In this document: positions 1 through 9,294 of the stretch, one piece after another
Position numbering within the stretch: position 1 is the first letter of the stretch
Layout of the letters: each line of letters opens with the position of its first letter
Assembly (NCBI RefSeq): GCF_000455605.1
Contig: NC_017025.1
Location: 558,001-622,000 of the forward strand
Reading direction: 5' to 3'
Length of the DNA stretch: 64,000 nucleotides
DNA from: Flavobacterium indicum GPTSA100-9 = DSM 17447
Lineage (GTDB): Bacteria; Bacteroidota; Bacteroidia; Flavobacteriales; Flavobacteriaceae
The notes under the pieces: generated by a model
Seen by the model: only the letters and a program-made list of their open reading frames with translations
What the model was told of the DNA's origin: nothing
The model's database searches: none
Position numbers and translations under genes: made by a program

Positions 1-515
1 TCCATGAAAATTACAGGGTCGTTATCGCGAATAGCTGATTTTAATAAACCTTTAGCATCGTAAGGAGTGGAAGGTACAACAACTTTTAATCCAGGAGTAT
101 TGGCAAACCAATTCTCAAATGCTTGAGAGTGTGTAGCGGCTAATTGTCCTGCAGAAGCTGTAGGGCCACGGAATACCATTGGCATTGGGAATTGTCCGGC
201 TGACATTTGTCTCATTTTAGCTGCATTATTGATCACTTGGTCAATTCCAACTAATGAAAAGTTAAAAGTCATGAATTCTACGATAGGTCTACAACCATTC
301 ATAGCAGAACCTACTGCAATTCCAGCAAATCCTAACTCGGCAATTGGTGTATCTATAACTCTTTTAGGTCCAAACTCATCTAACATTCCTTTTGATGCTT
401 TGTAAGCACCATTATATTCGGCAACTTCTTCTCCCATTAAATATACTGCTTCATCTCGACGCATTTCTTCGCTCATAGCTTCGCAGATTGCTTCTCTAAA
501 CTGTATTGTTCTCAT
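1..515 (-). CDS. pdhB: Pyruvate dehydrogenase E1 component, beta subunit (partial, 3' end outside window)
   Basis: The first 171 codons of a minus-strand gene, starting at the ATG complement at 513-515 and running off the left edge. The protein opens [18 protein letters not shown] and continues with the transketolase-like E1-beta segments '[18 protein letters not shown]', '[18 protein letters not shown]', '[14 protein letters not shown]' and '[17 protein letters not shown]'. E1-beta pairs with the E1-alpha subunit and decarboxylates pyruvate with TPP in the pyruvate dehydrogenase complex. A branched-chain 2-oxoacid dehydrogenase E1-beta is the main alternative, because the two families are alike and the C-terminus is missing. 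It is divergent from etfB across a 262-bp gap. Confidence 0.88.
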   Translation of the reverse strand, partial: MRTIQFREAICEAMSEEMRRDEAVYLMGEEVAEYNGAYKASKGMLDEFGPKRVIDTPIAELGFAGIAVGSAMNGCRPIVEFMTFNFSLVGIDQVINNAAKMRQMSAGQFPMPMVFRGPTASAGQLAATHSQAFENWFANTPGLKVVVPSTPYDAKGLLKSAIRDNDPVIFM

Positions 516-546
516 TGTTATATTAATTCCATATTTAGTGAAAGGC

Positions 547-554
547 AAAAATAA
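547..554 (-). promoter_or_regulatory. Putative -7 promoter box for pdhB
   Basis: Read on the minus strand this is TATTTTTG, an exact match to the Bacteroidetes -7 consensus TAnnTTTG, about 30 bp upstream of the pdhB start. No convincing TTTG -33 box is seen at the expected distance. The rest of the 516-777 gap is AT-rich. On the plus strand there is only a weak box (TAATTTCG, 745-752) before etfB. Confidence 0.5.
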
Positions 555-777
555 TAATTTTTAATGAGTTGAAGTTTGAATTTGAATAAAATTATATTTT
601 TTTTACTTAATCGTTTTCTTTATCAACTTTTCAAATACCAAGTATTAAAAGAGGTTGGAATTGCAGTTTGTTTAATTTTTAATAATTTTTACTGAAAATT
701 TCATATTTATTATGCACGCATAGTTTTTTTAAAACATTTTTTTGTAATTTCGTGGCATCAATATAAAATTAGGAATA

Positions 778-1524
778 ATGAAAATATTAGTTTGCATCAG
801 CCATGTGCCTGATACTACTTCAAAAATTAATTTCGTTAATAATGATACTGAGTTTGATACAAACGGTGTGCAGTATGTTATTAATCCGAATGATGAGTTT
901 GGTTTAACTAAAGCGGTTATCTTAAAAGAGCAAACAGGAGCTCAATTAACAGTTGTGAATGTGGGTGGTGCAGATGCTGAAGCTACCTTGAGAAAAGCAT
1001 TAGCAATTGGTGCAGATGAAGCGATTAGAATTAATGCCAATCCTACTGATGGGTTATTTGTTGCAAAACAATTAGCAAATGTTGTAAAACAAGGGGGTTA
1101 TGATTTAATTATTGCTGGGACAGAATCTATTGATTACAATGGAGGAATGGTGCCAGGAATGTTAGCAGGTTTGTTAGGTTATAATTTCGTTAATGCTTGT
1201 ATTGGTTTGGAAATCAACGGATCTGAAGCAACTGCAGTTAGAGAAATTGATGGAGGAAAAGAAACTTCTACTGCGGCATTACCTTTAATTATTGCTGGGA
1301 AAAAAGGTTTAGTTGAAGAAAAAGATTTAAGAATTCCGAACATGAGAGGAATTATGACGGCTAGAACAAAAGCATTGAATTTAGTAGAGCCGACAGGAGA
1401 TGCGCCTGCAACTCAAGCGGTTAAATTTGAAAAACCAGCGGCTAAATCTGCAGTTAAATTAGTAAATGCAGATAATATTGATGAGTTAGTAAGTTTATTA
1501 CACAACGAAGCTAAAGTAATCTAA
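778..1524 (+). CDS. etfB: Electron transfer flavoprotein subunit beta
   Basis: A 248-residue protein of the usual length for ETF-beta. It has the N-terminal 'KILVCISHVPDTTSKI' and the family signature region 'VREIDGGKETSTAALPLIIAGKKG' followed by 'RIPNMRGIMTARTKAL' at about residues 158-200. With EtfA it forms the FAD/AMP heterodimer that takes electrons from acyl-CoA dehydrogenases and passes them to an ETF:quinone oxidoreductase. The etfA gene starts 29 bp downstream, so the two form an operon. The ATG follows a plausible short leader with a weak -7 box at 745-752. Confidence 0.96.
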   Translation: MKILVCISHVPDTTSKINFVNNDTEFDTNGVQYVINPNDEFGLTKAVILKEQTGAQLTVVNVGGADAEATLRKALAIGADEAIRINANPTDGLFVAKQLANVVKQGGYDLIIAGTESIDYNGGMVPGMLAGLLGYNFVNACIGLEINGSEATAVREIDGGKETSTAALPLIIAGKKGLVEEKDLRIPNMRGIMTARTKALNLVEPTGDAPATQAVKFEKPAAKSAVKLVNADNIDELVSLLHNEAKVI

Positions 1525-1553
1525 GTTATAATTCAAAATTTAAGAATAAAGAT

Positions 1554-2522
1554 ATGTCAGTTTTAATATATACAGAATCAAGCGAAGGAAAATTCAAAAA
1601 AACAGCTTTTGAAATCGCTTCTTACGCAAAAAAAATTGCTGATGCATTAGGGACTACAGTTACTGCAGTTTCAATAAATGCAACAGAAAATGCGGCTTTA
1701 GCTAACTATGGTGTGTCTAAAGTGTTAAAAGTAACTAATTCTCAATTAACTAATTTTTCTGCTAAAGCTTATGCAGATGTTGTTAAACAAGCAGCAGAAA
1801 AAGAAGGAGCAAAAGTTGTTGTTTTGGCTTCCACTACGGATAGTTTATATGTTGCGCCTTTAGTAGCAGTTAACTTAAATGCGGGTTATGCTTCAAATGT
1901 TGTTGCATTACCAGAAAGTACAGCTCCGTTTCAAGTAAAAAGAAATGCTTTTTCTAATAAAGCATTTAATGTAACTGAAATTTCTACTGATGTAAAAGTT
2001 TTGGGATTGTCTAAAAACTCATTCGGATTAGTAGAGGCGCCAACTTCTTTAGTTGAAGAGGATTTTGCACCTGCTTTATCGGATGCGGATTTTGGCGTAA
2101 AAGTGGTTAATGCTGAAAAAACAACAGGTAAAGTAACTATTGCAGATGCGGAAATAGTTGTTTCTGCAGGACGTGGTATGAAAGGTCCTGAAAATTGGGG
2201 TATGATTGAAGAATTAGCTTCGGTTTTAGGTGCAGCGACTGCTTGTTCAAAACCGGTGTCTGATATTGGTTGGAGACCTCATAGTGAGCACGTAGGACAA
2301 ACAGGAAAACCAGTTGCAGCAAACTTATATATTGCAGTGGGAATTTCTGGAGCAATTCAACATATTGCAGGTATCAATTCTTCAAAAGTTAAAGTGGTAA
2401 TTAATAATGATCCAGAGGCGCCATTCTTTAAAGTGGCAGATTATGGTATCGTTGGTGATGCTTTTGATGTGGTTCCTAAATTGATTGAAAAATTAAAAGA
2501 ATTCAAGGCAAATAACGCATAA
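1554..2522 (+). CDS. etfA: Electron transfer flavoprotein subunit alpha
   Basis: A 322-residue protein with an N-terminal nucleotide-binding-fold domain and the C-terminal FAD domain typical of ETF-alpha. Diagnostic stretches are 'GRGMKGPENWGMIEELASVLGA' and the ETF-alpha signature 'LYIAVGISGAIQH' at about residues 258-270, then 'NNDPEAPFFKVADYGIVGD', which holds the FAD-contacting region. It is the partner of the upstream EtfB in fatty-acid and amino-acid oxidation. A strong intrinsic terminator follows immediately, so etfBA is a two-gene unit. Confidence 0.96.
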   Translation: MSVLIYTESSEGKFKKTAFEIASYAKKIADALGTTVTAVSINATENAALANYGVSKVLKVTNSQLTNFSAKAYADVVKQAAEKEGAKVVVLASTTDSLYVAPLVAVNLNAGYASNVVALPESTAPFQVKRNAFSNKAFNVTEISTDVKVLGLSKNSFGLVEAPTSLVEEDFAPALSDADFGVKVVNAEKTTGKVTIADAEIVVSAGRGMKGPENWGMIEELASVLGAATACSKPVSDIGWRPHSEHVGQTGKPVAANLYIAVGISGAIQHIAGINSSKVKVVINNDPEAPFFKVADYGIVGDAFDVVPKLIEKLKEFKANNA

Positions 2523-2546
2523 TTTTTTATATATTGTGCCCTCCAA

Positions 2547-2599
2547 AGGGCTATCTAAATTAGGGTAGAAATATCTTTGTTTAGATAGCCCTTTTTTTT
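2547..2599 (+). terminator. Intrinsic terminator after etfBA
   Basis: A 13-bp perfect stem, AGGGCTATCTAAA (2547-2559) with TTTAGATAGCCCT (2580-2592), followed by a run of seven more T. It separates etfBA from the next gene. Confidence 0.9.
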
Positions 2600-2646
2600 A
2601 TCAATTTTACTACATTAGTAGACTTTTTGAAAATGATTTAAGATAC

Positions 2647-3273
2647 ATGAGTTTAGTTAAATTAACCATAAAAGGTATATCGTATAGCCAAACACAAAAT
2701 GGTGCTTATGCATTAATTCTTAACGAAGTAGATGGAGAACGAAAATTGCCCATCGTAATTGGTGCTTTTGAAGCGCAATCTATTGCTATTGCGTTAGAGA
2801 AAGAAATCAAACCTCCTAGACCTTTGACCCACGACTTATTTAAAAGCTTTGCTGACCGATTTGATATTGTTGTAAAACAAGTGATTATACATAAATTGGT
2901 GGATGGAGTGTTTTTTTCAAGTATAATTTGTGAACGTGATAGAATTGAAGAAATAATTGATGCGCGAACTTCAGATGCTATTGCATTGGCATTACGTTTT
3001 GATGCTCCTATTTTTACTTACAAGAATATATTGGATAAAGCCGGTATTTATTTAAATATGAATCCATCCGAAGGCAATCCCGAAGATTCTGAAAATGATG
3101 ATGTTCTGTCAACTCCAGAAACATTTGGAATTTCTGATGATAATAAATCTTCAGGTGGCTATGCAGCGTATTCATTACAAGAATTGTATGATTTGCTTGA
3201 AGAAGCAGTACAACATGAAGATTATGAAAAAGCAGCTCTAATTAGAGATGAAATAGACAAAAGAGAAAGTTAA
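2647..3273 (+). CDS. Bifunctional nuclease (BFN/DUF151) domain protein with C-terminal UVR motif
   Basis: A 208-residue protein. Residues ~1-140 match the BFN/DUF151 family ('LTIKGISYSQTQNGAYALILNE', 'LPIVIGAFEAQSIAI', 'ARTSDAIALALRFDAPIF'). The last 35 residues form a UVR-type helical hairpin ('LQELYDLLEEAVQHEDYEKAALIRDEID') like those in UvrB/UvrC and ClpC partners. In other bacteria DUF151 proteins have been linked to nuclease activity or stress responses, but the substrate here is unknown. An acidic linker joins the two parts. It lies 66 bp upstream of a nucleoside transporter and may be cotranscribed with it. Confidence 0.85.
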   Translation: MSLVKLTIKGISYSQTQNGAYALILNEVDGERKLPIVIGAFEAQSIAIALEKEIKPPRPLTHDLFKSFADRFDIVVKQVIIHKLVDGVFFSSIICERDRIEEIIDARTSDAIALALRFDAPIFTYKNILDKAGIYLNMNPSEGNPEDSENDDVLSTPETFGISDDNKSSGGYAAYSLQELYDLLEEAVQHEDYEKAALIRDEIDKRES

Positions 3274-3339
3274 TTACTAAGTCAAATTAAACACGCAACT
3301 ACAACTAAAAACAAGACTAATCAAAAAACTATTCAAATT

Positions 3340-4770
3340 ATGAATATTAAATTAAAATTGACGATTGTAAGTTTTTTACAATTATTTGTTTGGGGTGCTT
3401 GGCTTACTACACTTGCTAGTTATGGTTTCGGATTTAAACAATGGTCTGGAGCCGAATTTGGAATTGTATTTTCAACTTTAGGTTTAGGTTCTATTATCAT
3501 GCCTCCTATTTCAGGTATTATTGCAGACAAATATTTAAATTTAGAAAAATTATACGGTATTCATCATATTTTATATGCAATCATTTTATTGTTTTTACCA
3601 ATAATTGATAGTCCTTCAACTTTTTTTTGGGTGTTGCTTATAGGGATGATTTTCTACATGCCAACATTATCTTTGTCTAATTCATTGTCGTATGCCGTAT
3701 TAAAAAAATACAATTATAATGTAATTAAAGATTATCCTCCAATTAGAGTATTTGGAACTATTGGATTTATTGTGGCTATGTGGTGTACAAATTTATTTAG
3801 TAATGTTAATCCTCCATTTAGTTTTGGAATTGGAATAGGAAAAACAATTGCATCAATTACAGGTATGCCTATAGAATGTAATCAATTTTATATTGCTTCA
3901 TTTTTTGCTTTTGTTTTAGGTTTGTTTTCTTTTACATTACCTAAAATAGAACCAACAAAAGATACCAGTGAAAATAAAAAATTATCACAGATTTTTGGTT
4001 TGGATGCTTTCAAACTCTTTAAAGAATCCAAAATGGCTATGTTTTTTGTTTTCAGTATGTTTTTAGGAGCGGCCTTGCAATTAACCAATATGTATGGTGA
4101 AACCTATATTCATGATTTTGAAAATATTCCGAAATACGCCGAAACATTTGCTGTAAAATCTGCCAATATTGTTTTATCAATTTCACAAATTTCAGAAACG
4201 ATTTTCATTTTAGCTATTCCATTTTTCTTAAGAAGATTTGGTATTAAAAATGTAATGCTTTTTAGTTTAATGGCATGGGTAATTCGTTTTGGATTTTTTG
4301 CATACGGAGATCCAATTGGAAGTTTGTGGATGATAATTGTGTCTAATATTGTATACGGATTAGCGTTTGATTTCTTCAATATTTCTGGTTCTTTATTTGT
4401 AGAAACTACTACCGATTCTAAAATACGTTCTTCTGCACAAGGTTTGTTTATGATGATGACCAATGGTTTTGGAGCAATTATTGGAAGTTTAGGAAGTGGT
4501 TATTTAATTGATAAATTTTTCACTTTCAAATTCAATACAGAGCAAAGTCTTTTAACACATCTTGAAACTGATTCGAGTAATGAAGTGTATAAGAAAATCA
4601 CTAAAGATATAACTATTACAGATGGTGTTTTTGATAAAGATGTTTTCTTGAAAGATTGGCACAACATCTGGTTAACTTTTGCCATTTATGCTTTAGTTAT
4701 TGCCATTGCATTTGCCATTTTGTTTAAACACAAACACAATCCAAAAGATGTAGAATCTTTTAGTCATTAA
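3340..4770 (+). CDS. Nucleoside:H+ symporter of the major facilitator superfamily (NupG-like)
   Basis: A 476-residue polytopic membrane protein with about 12 hydrophobic segments and no signal peptide. The start 'KLTIVSFLQLFVWGAWLTTLASYGF' and 'GIVFSTLGLGSIIMPPISGIIADKYLNLEKLYGIHHILYA' resemble the NupG/XapB nucleoside:H+ symporter family. An MFS fold is clear and nucleosides are the likely cargo. The downstream thyA and folA (thymidylate and folate metabolism) fit a nucleoside-salvage role, though only proximity supports that. Compared with E. coli NupG there is a longer loop near the C-terminus (about residues 400-440). Confidence 0.85.
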   Translation: MNIKLKLTIVSFLQLFVWGAWLTTLASYGFGFKQWSGAEFGIVFSTLGLGSIIMPPISGIIADKYLNLEKLYGIHHILYAIILLFLPIIDSPSTFFWVLLIGMIFYMPTLSLSNSLSYAVLKKYNYNVIKDYPPIRVFGTIGFIVAMWCTNLFSNVNPPFSFGIGIGKTIASITGMPIECNQFYIASFFAFVLGLFSFTLPKIEPTKDTSENKKLSQIFGLDAFKLFKESKMAMFFVFSMFLGAALQLTNMYGETYIHDFENIPKYAETFAVKSANIVLSISQISETIFILAIPFFLRRFGIKNVMLFSLMAWVIRFGFFAYGDPIGSLWMIIVSNIVYGLAFDFFNISGSLFVETTTDSKIRSSAQGLFMMMTNGFGAIIGSLGSGYLIDKFFTFKFNTEQSLLTHLETDSSNEVYKKITKDITITDGVFDKDVFLKDWHNIWLTFAIYALVIAIAFAILFKHKHNPKDVESFSH

Positions 4771-4830
4771 TGCTCAACTTGTTAGAGTTGTATTGATTTT
4801 AAGTGGAACTATACTATTTAAATTTAAAAT

Positions 4831-5655
4831 ATGAAGCAATATCACGATTTAGTAAAACATGTATTAGAGTACGGAAACCAAAAAGGCGACCGTACAGGAA
4901 CAGGAACTATTAGTGTTTTTGGCTACCAAATGCGATTCGATTTAAGCGAAGGTTTTCCAATGGTAACCACTAAAAAGTTGCATTTAAAATCCATCATTCA
5001 TGAATTATTATGGTTTTTAAAAGGGGAAACTAATATTGCTTATTTAAAAGAAAATGGGGTTAAAATTTGGGATGAATGGGCCGATGAGAATGGCGATTTA
5101 GGTCCGGTTTATGGGCACCAATGGCGCAATTGGAACAGTGAAGAAATTGATCAAATTGCCGAATTAATTGATACGCTTAAAACCAATCCTAACAGTCGAA
5201 GAATGTTAATTTCGGCTTGGAATCCTTCTGTGTTGCCTGATACGTCCATTTCCTTTGCAGAAAATGTTGCCAATGGAAAAGCAGCTCTACCTCCATGTCA
5301 TGCGTTTTTTCAATTTTATGTAGCCGACGGAAAATTATCGTGTCAATTGTACCAAAGAAGTGCCGATATCTTTTTAGGTGTTCCATTTAATATTGCTTCT
5401 TATGCACTGTTTACTATGATGGTAGCGCAAGTTTGCGGATTTGAAGCAGGAGAATTCATTCATACTTTTGGAGATGCGCATATTTATAACAATCATATTG
5501 AGCAGGTGAATTTACAATTAAGTAGAGCGCCAAGAAAATTACCGAAAATGATTTTGAATCCAGAGGTGAAAAATATCTTTGATTTTAAATTCGAGGATTT
5601 TACTTTAGTTGATTATGATCCGCATCCACACATTAAAGGAGAAGTTTCAGTTTAA
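4831..5655 (+). CDS. thyA: Thymidylate synthase
   Basis: A 274-residue ThyA that methylates dUMP with 5,10-methylene-THF, giving dTMP and dihydrofolate. Seen directly: the phosphate-binding 'DRTGTGT' near the N-terminus, the catalytic '[12 protein letters not shown]' with Cys156, '[23 protein letters not shown]', and the C-terminal '[14 protein letters not shown]'. Just before the catalytic Cys lies an insertion of roughly ten residues ('[13 protein letters not shown]') relative to E. coli ThyA. The product dihydrofolate is recycled by FolA, encoded two genes downstream. A small hairpin (CAACT/AGTTG, 4776-4791) lies between it and the transporter. Confidence 0.98.
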   Translation: MKQYHDLVKHVLEYGNQKGDRTGTGTISVFGYQMRFDLSEGFPMVTTKKLHLKSIIHELLWFLKGETNIAYLKENGVKIWDEWADENGDLGPVYGHQWRNWNSEEIDQIAELIDTLKTNPNSRRMLISAWNPSVLPDTSISFAENVANGKAALPPCHAFFQFYVADGKLSCQLYQRSADIFLGVPFNIASYALFTMMVAQVCGFEAGEFIHTFGDAHIYNNHIEQVNLQLSRAPRKLPKMILNPEVKNIFDFKFEDFTLVDYDPHPHIKGEVSV

Positions 5656-5658
5656 AGC

Positions 5659-6591
5659 ATGAAAAAAATAGTTTATTTCGTATTTGCTTTTATTCAATTT
5701 CTACTTTCAAATTCTCAAGAAATTGTAAAAGTTGAAATGTTAGACTCTTCTTTTAATGTGAGTAACACTGAGAATTACTATATTAAAAGAACAATAAAAT
5801 CTATAGAAAATTCTACCAATTTTAATGTAGAGGAAGTTAGGAAGACAGGGGAAACTTTTGCTATTTATCAAGTAACTGATTATGTTACAATGATTAAAGA
5901 TGGCAATAGAAAAACATTTTATAAAAATGGACAACAAAGAACTTCTTCAGCCTATAATAATAATTTAGCTTTTGGTGAGTATTTGGAATTCTATGAAGAT
6001 GGAAAGCCAAGAGTTATTGGTGAAAATAAAATTGAAAATAATGTTTCGAAACTTTATATTAAGGATTTTTGGGATAAAGATGGAAATCATAAGGTGATTA
6101 ATTTTAATGGCGAAATTGAATTATTAAAGGCTAATAAATTATACAGAGTGCCTGTTAAAGAAGGGAGGTATAATGGAGAAATGAAACCTGTTGATGAAAC
6201 ATATCCATATACAATTATTTTTTATGAAAATGGAGATTTAGTTAAGGGGGAACTTCATAAGTCTCCTACCGTTATTCGGTTTTTTAATTCTAATGAAGTA
6301 CCAGCTAGTCCAATTGGTGGTATGGAAAAATTTAAAAATGATTTTATAGACCAACTGATAAATAAATTTTCAAATAAAAAATTAAACATTGATGTCTTAA
6401 TTAAATTTGTAGTTTTAGAGGATGGTAGCTTAACAAATGTTGAATTTTTAAAAAGTGCTGGTTCTAAAGTTGATAAAAAAATTGAAGAGCTTTTATGTAA
6501 ACAAAATAAGTGGGAACCTGGAATTAAATATGGAATAGAAGTTAAAACAATATGTAAACTTCCTTTAAGATTAAATGTAACGTTTGAGTAA
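5659..6591 (+). CDS. Secreted MORN-like protein with TonB C-terminal-like domain, unknown function
   Basis: A 310-residue protein with an N-terminal signal peptide (MKKIVYFVFAFIQFLLSNSQ). The middle contains toxin-antitoxin/MORN-type phrases ('KTFYKNGQQRTSSAY', 'GEYLEFYEDGKPRVIGENK', 'IIFYENGDLVKGEL'). The last ~80 residues resemble a TonB C-terminal fold ('KFVVLEDGSLTNVEFLKSAGSKVDKKIEELLCKQNKWEPGI'). There is no N-terminal transmembrane anchor followed by a Pro-rich linker, so it is not a classical TonB. It starts 3 bp after thyA and ends 5 bp before folA, so it is cotranscribed with them. A role in folate metabolism is not implied. It is probably a periplasmic or envelope protein. Confidence 0.7.
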   Translation: MKKIVYFVFAFIQFLLSNSQEIVKVEMLDSSFNVSNTENYYIKRTIKSIENSTNFNVEEVRKTGETFAIYQVTDYVTMIKDGNRKTFYKNGQQRTSSAYNNNLAFGEYLEFYEDGKPRVIGENKIENNVSKLYIKDFWDKDGNHKVINFNGEIELLKANKLYRVPVKEGRYNGEMKPVDETYPYTIIFYENGDLVKGELHKSPTVIRFFNSNEVPASPIGGMEKFKNDFIDQLINKFSNKKLNIDVLIKFVVLEDGSLTNVEFLKSAGSKVDKKIEELLCKQNKWEPGIKYGIEVKTICKLPLRLNVTFE

Positions 6592-6596
6592 ATATT

Positions 6597-7082
6597 ATGC
6601 TAACTATAATCGCTGCCGCAGCAGAAAATAATGCTTTAGGGAAAGACAACCAATTGGTTTGGCATTTACCCGATGATTTTAAACGTTTTAAAAGTTTAAC
6701 TTCGGGACATTATATTATTATGGGACGAAAAACCTTTGAAAGTTTTCCGAAACCCCTGCCTAATCGCACACATGTAATCATTACACGCCAAGCTAATTAT
6801 GAAGTTCCTGAAGGATGTGTCGTAGTTTCAAGCTTACAAGAAGCAATAGCTTTTTGTCCTAAAGAGGAAGAAGTGTTTGTTATTGGTGGCGGTCAGATCT
6901 ACCAACAAGCGATTGATTTAGTGGATAAAATCGATTTAACTCGCGTACATACTACTGTTGAGGCAGATGCTTTTTTCCCTGAAATTAATACACAAAAATG
7001 GGAATTGGTATTTGAAGAGTTTCATTCAAAAGATGAAAAACACAATTACGATTTTACATTTTTAACGTACATTAAAAAATAA
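6597..7082 (+). CDS. folA: Dihydrofolate reductase
   Basis: A 161-residue DHFR that reduces dihydrofolate to tetrahydrofolate with NADPH. Motifs: 'IIAAAAENNALGKDNQLVWHLPDDFKRFK', with Asp27 at the position of the E. coli catalytic acid; 'HYIIMGRKTFESF' (NADPH site); 'VFVIGGGQIYQQAI'; and a C-terminal 'HNYDFTFLTYIKK'. It closes the thyA-folA operon and regenerates the folate oxidised by ThyA. Confidence 0.97.
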   Translation: MLTIIAAAAENNALGKDNQLVWHLPDDFKRFKSLTSGHYIIMGRKTFESFPKPLPNRTHVIITRQANYEVPEGCVVVSSLQEAIAFCPKEEEVFVIGGGQIYQQAIDLVDKIDLTRVHTTVEADAFFPEINTQKWELVFEEFHSKDEKHNYDFTFLTYIKK

Positions 7083-7109
7083 TCTACTCTTCAATTCGTA
7101 ATTTTAAAT

Positions 7110-7117
7110 TACTTTTG
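7110..7117 (+). promoter_or_regulatory. Putative -7 promoter box for ubiE-porT
   Basis: TACTTTTG, an exact TAnnTTTG match 18 bp before the ubiE ATG, implying a leader of about 10 nt. The preceding bases (AATTCGT, AATTTTA, AATTACT at about 7093-7113) have a 7-bp rhythm like the repeats described elsewhere, but are too short to call. Confidence 0.55.
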
Positions 7118-7135
7118 TGCTACAAAAAATAAATT

Positions 7136-7867
7136 ATGTCTGAGATAATTAAGCCGTATCAAGATTCTGAAAAAGGAAAGAAAGAGCAAGTAGCTCAAAT
7201 GTTTGATACCATTTCTGAAAATTATGATGGATTAAATAAGGTCATTTCCTTTGGAACTGATGCGAAATGGAAAAAGAAAATTTTGAAAATGGTTCAAGGT
7301 CAAAATCCAACAACTATTTTAGATATTGCTACCGGAACTGGAGATTTGGCAATTTTATTTGCTTCCACTTCGGCAACTGAAATTATTGGACTAGATATTT
7401 CACAAGGAATGCTTGATATTGGTAAGAAAAAAATAGAAGCACAAAAGTTACAGTCCAAAATTCAAATGGTTTTGGGTGATGGGGAGAATATTCCTTATCC
7501 AGACAATTATTTTGATACCATTACTGTTGCTTATGGTGTTCGTAATTTTGAAAATTTAGAAAAAGGCTTGTCTGAAATTTTGAGAGTACTTAAACCTAAT
7601 GGACAGTTTATTATTTTAGAAACATCGGTTCCAACTAAATTTCCGTTCAAGCAAGGGTATTTTATTTACACTAATTTTGTTATGCCTACCATCGGAAAAT
7701 TGTTTTCAAAAGATCAAAAAGCGTACAAATATTTGTCTACTTCTGCACAAAATTTTCCTTTTGGCGAAGCTTTAAACAATATTTTGAGAAAAATTGGGTT
7801 TATAGATGTTGTAGACTTACCACAGACTATGGGAGTTGCAACTATATATAAAGCATCAAAAAAATAA
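7136..7867 (+). CDS. ubiE: Demethylmenaquinone methyltransferase
   Basis: A 243-residue class I SAM-dependent methyltransferase of the UbiE/MenG family. It has the N-terminal 'QVAQMFDTISENYDGLNKVISFGTDAKWKKK', motif I 'ILDIATGTGDLAI', 'DISQGMLDIGKKKI', 'YPDNYFDTITVAYGVRNFENLEKGL' and the C-terminal 'FIDVVDLPQTMGVATIYKASKK'. It catalyses the last step of menaquinone synthesis, menaquinone being the usual respiratory quinone in Bacteroidetes. porT starts 3 bp after its stop, a gene pairing I associate with flavobacteria. Confidence 0.96.
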   Translation: MSEIIKPYQDSEKGKKEQVAQMFDTISENYDGLNKVISFGTDAKWKKKILKMVQGQNPTTILDIATGTGDLAILFASTSATEIIGLDISQGMLDIGKKKIEAQKLQSKIQMVLGDGENIPYPDNYFDTITVAYGVRNFENLEKGLSEILRVLKPNGQFIILETSVPTKFPFKQGYFIYTNFVMPTIGKLFSKDQKAYKYLSTSAQNFPFGEALNNILRKIGFIDVVDLPQTMGVATIYKASKK

Positions 7868-7870
7868 AAA

Positions 7871-8569
7871 ATGAAGTTTAACTATCTTTTACTACTATTA
7901 ATTTGTACCCAAACAAGCTTTGCTCAATTTGGTTTGTTTGGAAAAAATCCATTAATAAATCAAGAAAACTTTGATAAACAAAGAGTGCATTGGGGTTATT
8001 TTTTGGGCTTTAATAGTTATGATTTTAAATTTGATTATTTAACAGTAGGTAAAGATATTGAGGTGAAATCAAATACTGGTTTTAGTGTTGGATTAGTTGG
8101 GAATTTAAGAATTAATGATTATTTTGATGTACGATTTGAACCAGGTTTTTATGCCACTCAACGAAATTTAACGTATCCAAATATTGAAGATAGTGTAGAC
8201 CGTCTGAGGGAAGTTAAGGCGTCTAATTTACATTTTCCACTATTGTTAAAATATTCAGCTTTACGAACTGGAAACATCAAACCATACATTGTTGGCGGTT
8301 TTTCAAGAACACTTAATTTAGGTAGTAATGCCAATGCACAAGACGATAATTATACAAATCGTTTTAGAGTGAAAAAATGGACAACTAATTATGAAGTTGG
8401 TTTTGGAATCGATTTATATTTGGAATATTTTAAATTTTCTCCATCAATTAGAGGTGTTTTCGGAATGGGAGACGAATTAATTCGCGATAATAATCCAAAT
8501 AGTCCTTGGACAGGAAATATTCAATCTATGAAAACAAGGGCAGTATTTATTAATTTTACGTTCCATTAA
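7871..8569 (+). CDS. porT: PorT, outer-membrane beta-barrel component of the type IX secretion system
   Basis: A 232-residue protein with a signal peptide ending 'QTSFAQ'. It has an amphipathic beta-strand pattern of an outer-membrane barrel and the PorT/SprT hallmark 'QFGLFGKNPLINQENFDKQRVHWGYFLGFNSYDFKFDY', then 'GFSVGLVGNLRINDYFDVRFEPGFY'. PorT/SprT is required for T9SS function and gliding in Porphyromonas and Flavobacterium. It is cotranscribed with ubiE. Its last 4 bp overlap the end of the convergent RNA methyltransferase gene, leaving no room for a terminator. Confidence 0.92.
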   Translation: MKFNYLLLLLICTQTSFAQFGLFGKNPLINQENFDKQRVHWGYFLGFNSYDFKFDYLTVGKDIEVKSNTGFSVGLVGNLRINDYFDVRFEPGFYATQRNLTYPNIEDSVDRLREVKASNLHFPLLLKYSALRTGNIKPYIVGGFSRTLNLGSNANAQDDNYTNRFRVKKWTTNYEVGFGIDLYLEYFKFSPSIRGVFGMGDELIRDNNPNSPWTGNIQSMKTRAVFINFTFH

Positions 8570-9294
8570 TATAGACGCTTTTTAAATTCTGAAAGTATAA
8601 TTGCTGTAGCTGTTGCAACGTTTAAGCTTTCCGTTACTTGTAAATTTCCAAATCGAGGTATGCTGATTTTTTGTGTTATAAGTTTTTCTACAGATTTACT
8701 TATGCCATTCGCTTCATTTCCCATAACAATAATTCCATGTGAAGGTAATTCTAAATTATAAATAGAATCACCTTCCATAAATGTTCCAAAAACAGGGATT
8801 TTAGAACTGCTTAAAAAATCTTCTAATTGTTTGTAAATGACTTCTACTCGGGCCAAAGAACCCATGGTGGCCTGAACAACTTTAGGATTGTAAATGTCAA
8901 CCGTTTCAGGAGAACAAACTATTTTTTGAATTCCAAACCAATCGCATAAACGGATTATTGTTCCCATATTTCCAGGGTCTCTAATAGTGTCTAAGGCAAG
9001 AATTAATTGGTCTTCAGATGAAAATTTTATTTCTTTAATTTTAAAAACAGCCAAACAGTCATTTGGGGTTGTTAAGGCAGAAATTTTTTTTAATTCTGAT
9101 TCTGAAATGAGTGTGCTAGGCCATTTATTTTCAAAAATACCCTCTTGTGTAACAAATAATGAAACCAATTCAAAATCGGCATGAATTAATTCAGAAATTA
9201 CTTTTCTACCCTCCGCAATGAAAAGTTGATGGATTTTTCGGTATTTTTTTTGTTGTAAACTTGTAATAAGTTTAATTTGGTTTTTGCTAACCAT
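8566..9294 (-). CDS. TrmH/SpoU-family RNA 2'-O-methyltransferase
   Basis: A 242-residue SPOUT methyltransferase. The N-terminal substrate-binding domain reads 'VSKNQIKLITSLQQKKYRKIHQLFIAEGRKVISELI'. The three SPOUT motifs are 'LALDTIRDPGNMGTIIRLCDWFGI', 'IIVMGNEANGIS' and 'IPRFGNLQVTESLNVATATAIILSEF'. It methylates a ribose 2'-OH in rRNA or tRNA; which one cannot be said from sequence. It is convergent with porT (4-bp overlap) and divergent from tamL (27-bp gap), so the tamL promoter lies partly inside its first codons. Confidence 0.92.
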   Translation of the reverse strand: MVSKNQIKLITSLQQKKYRKIHQLFIAEGRKVISELIHADFELVSLFVTQEGIFENKWPSTLISESELKKISALTTPNDCLAVFKIKEIKFSSEDQLILALDTIRDPGNMGTIIRLCDWFGIQKIVCSPETVDIYNPKVVQATMGSLARVEVIYKQLEDFLSSSKIPVFGTFMEGDSIYNLELPSHGIIVMGNEANGISKSVEKLITQKISIPRFGNLQVTESLNVATATAIILSEFKKRLY

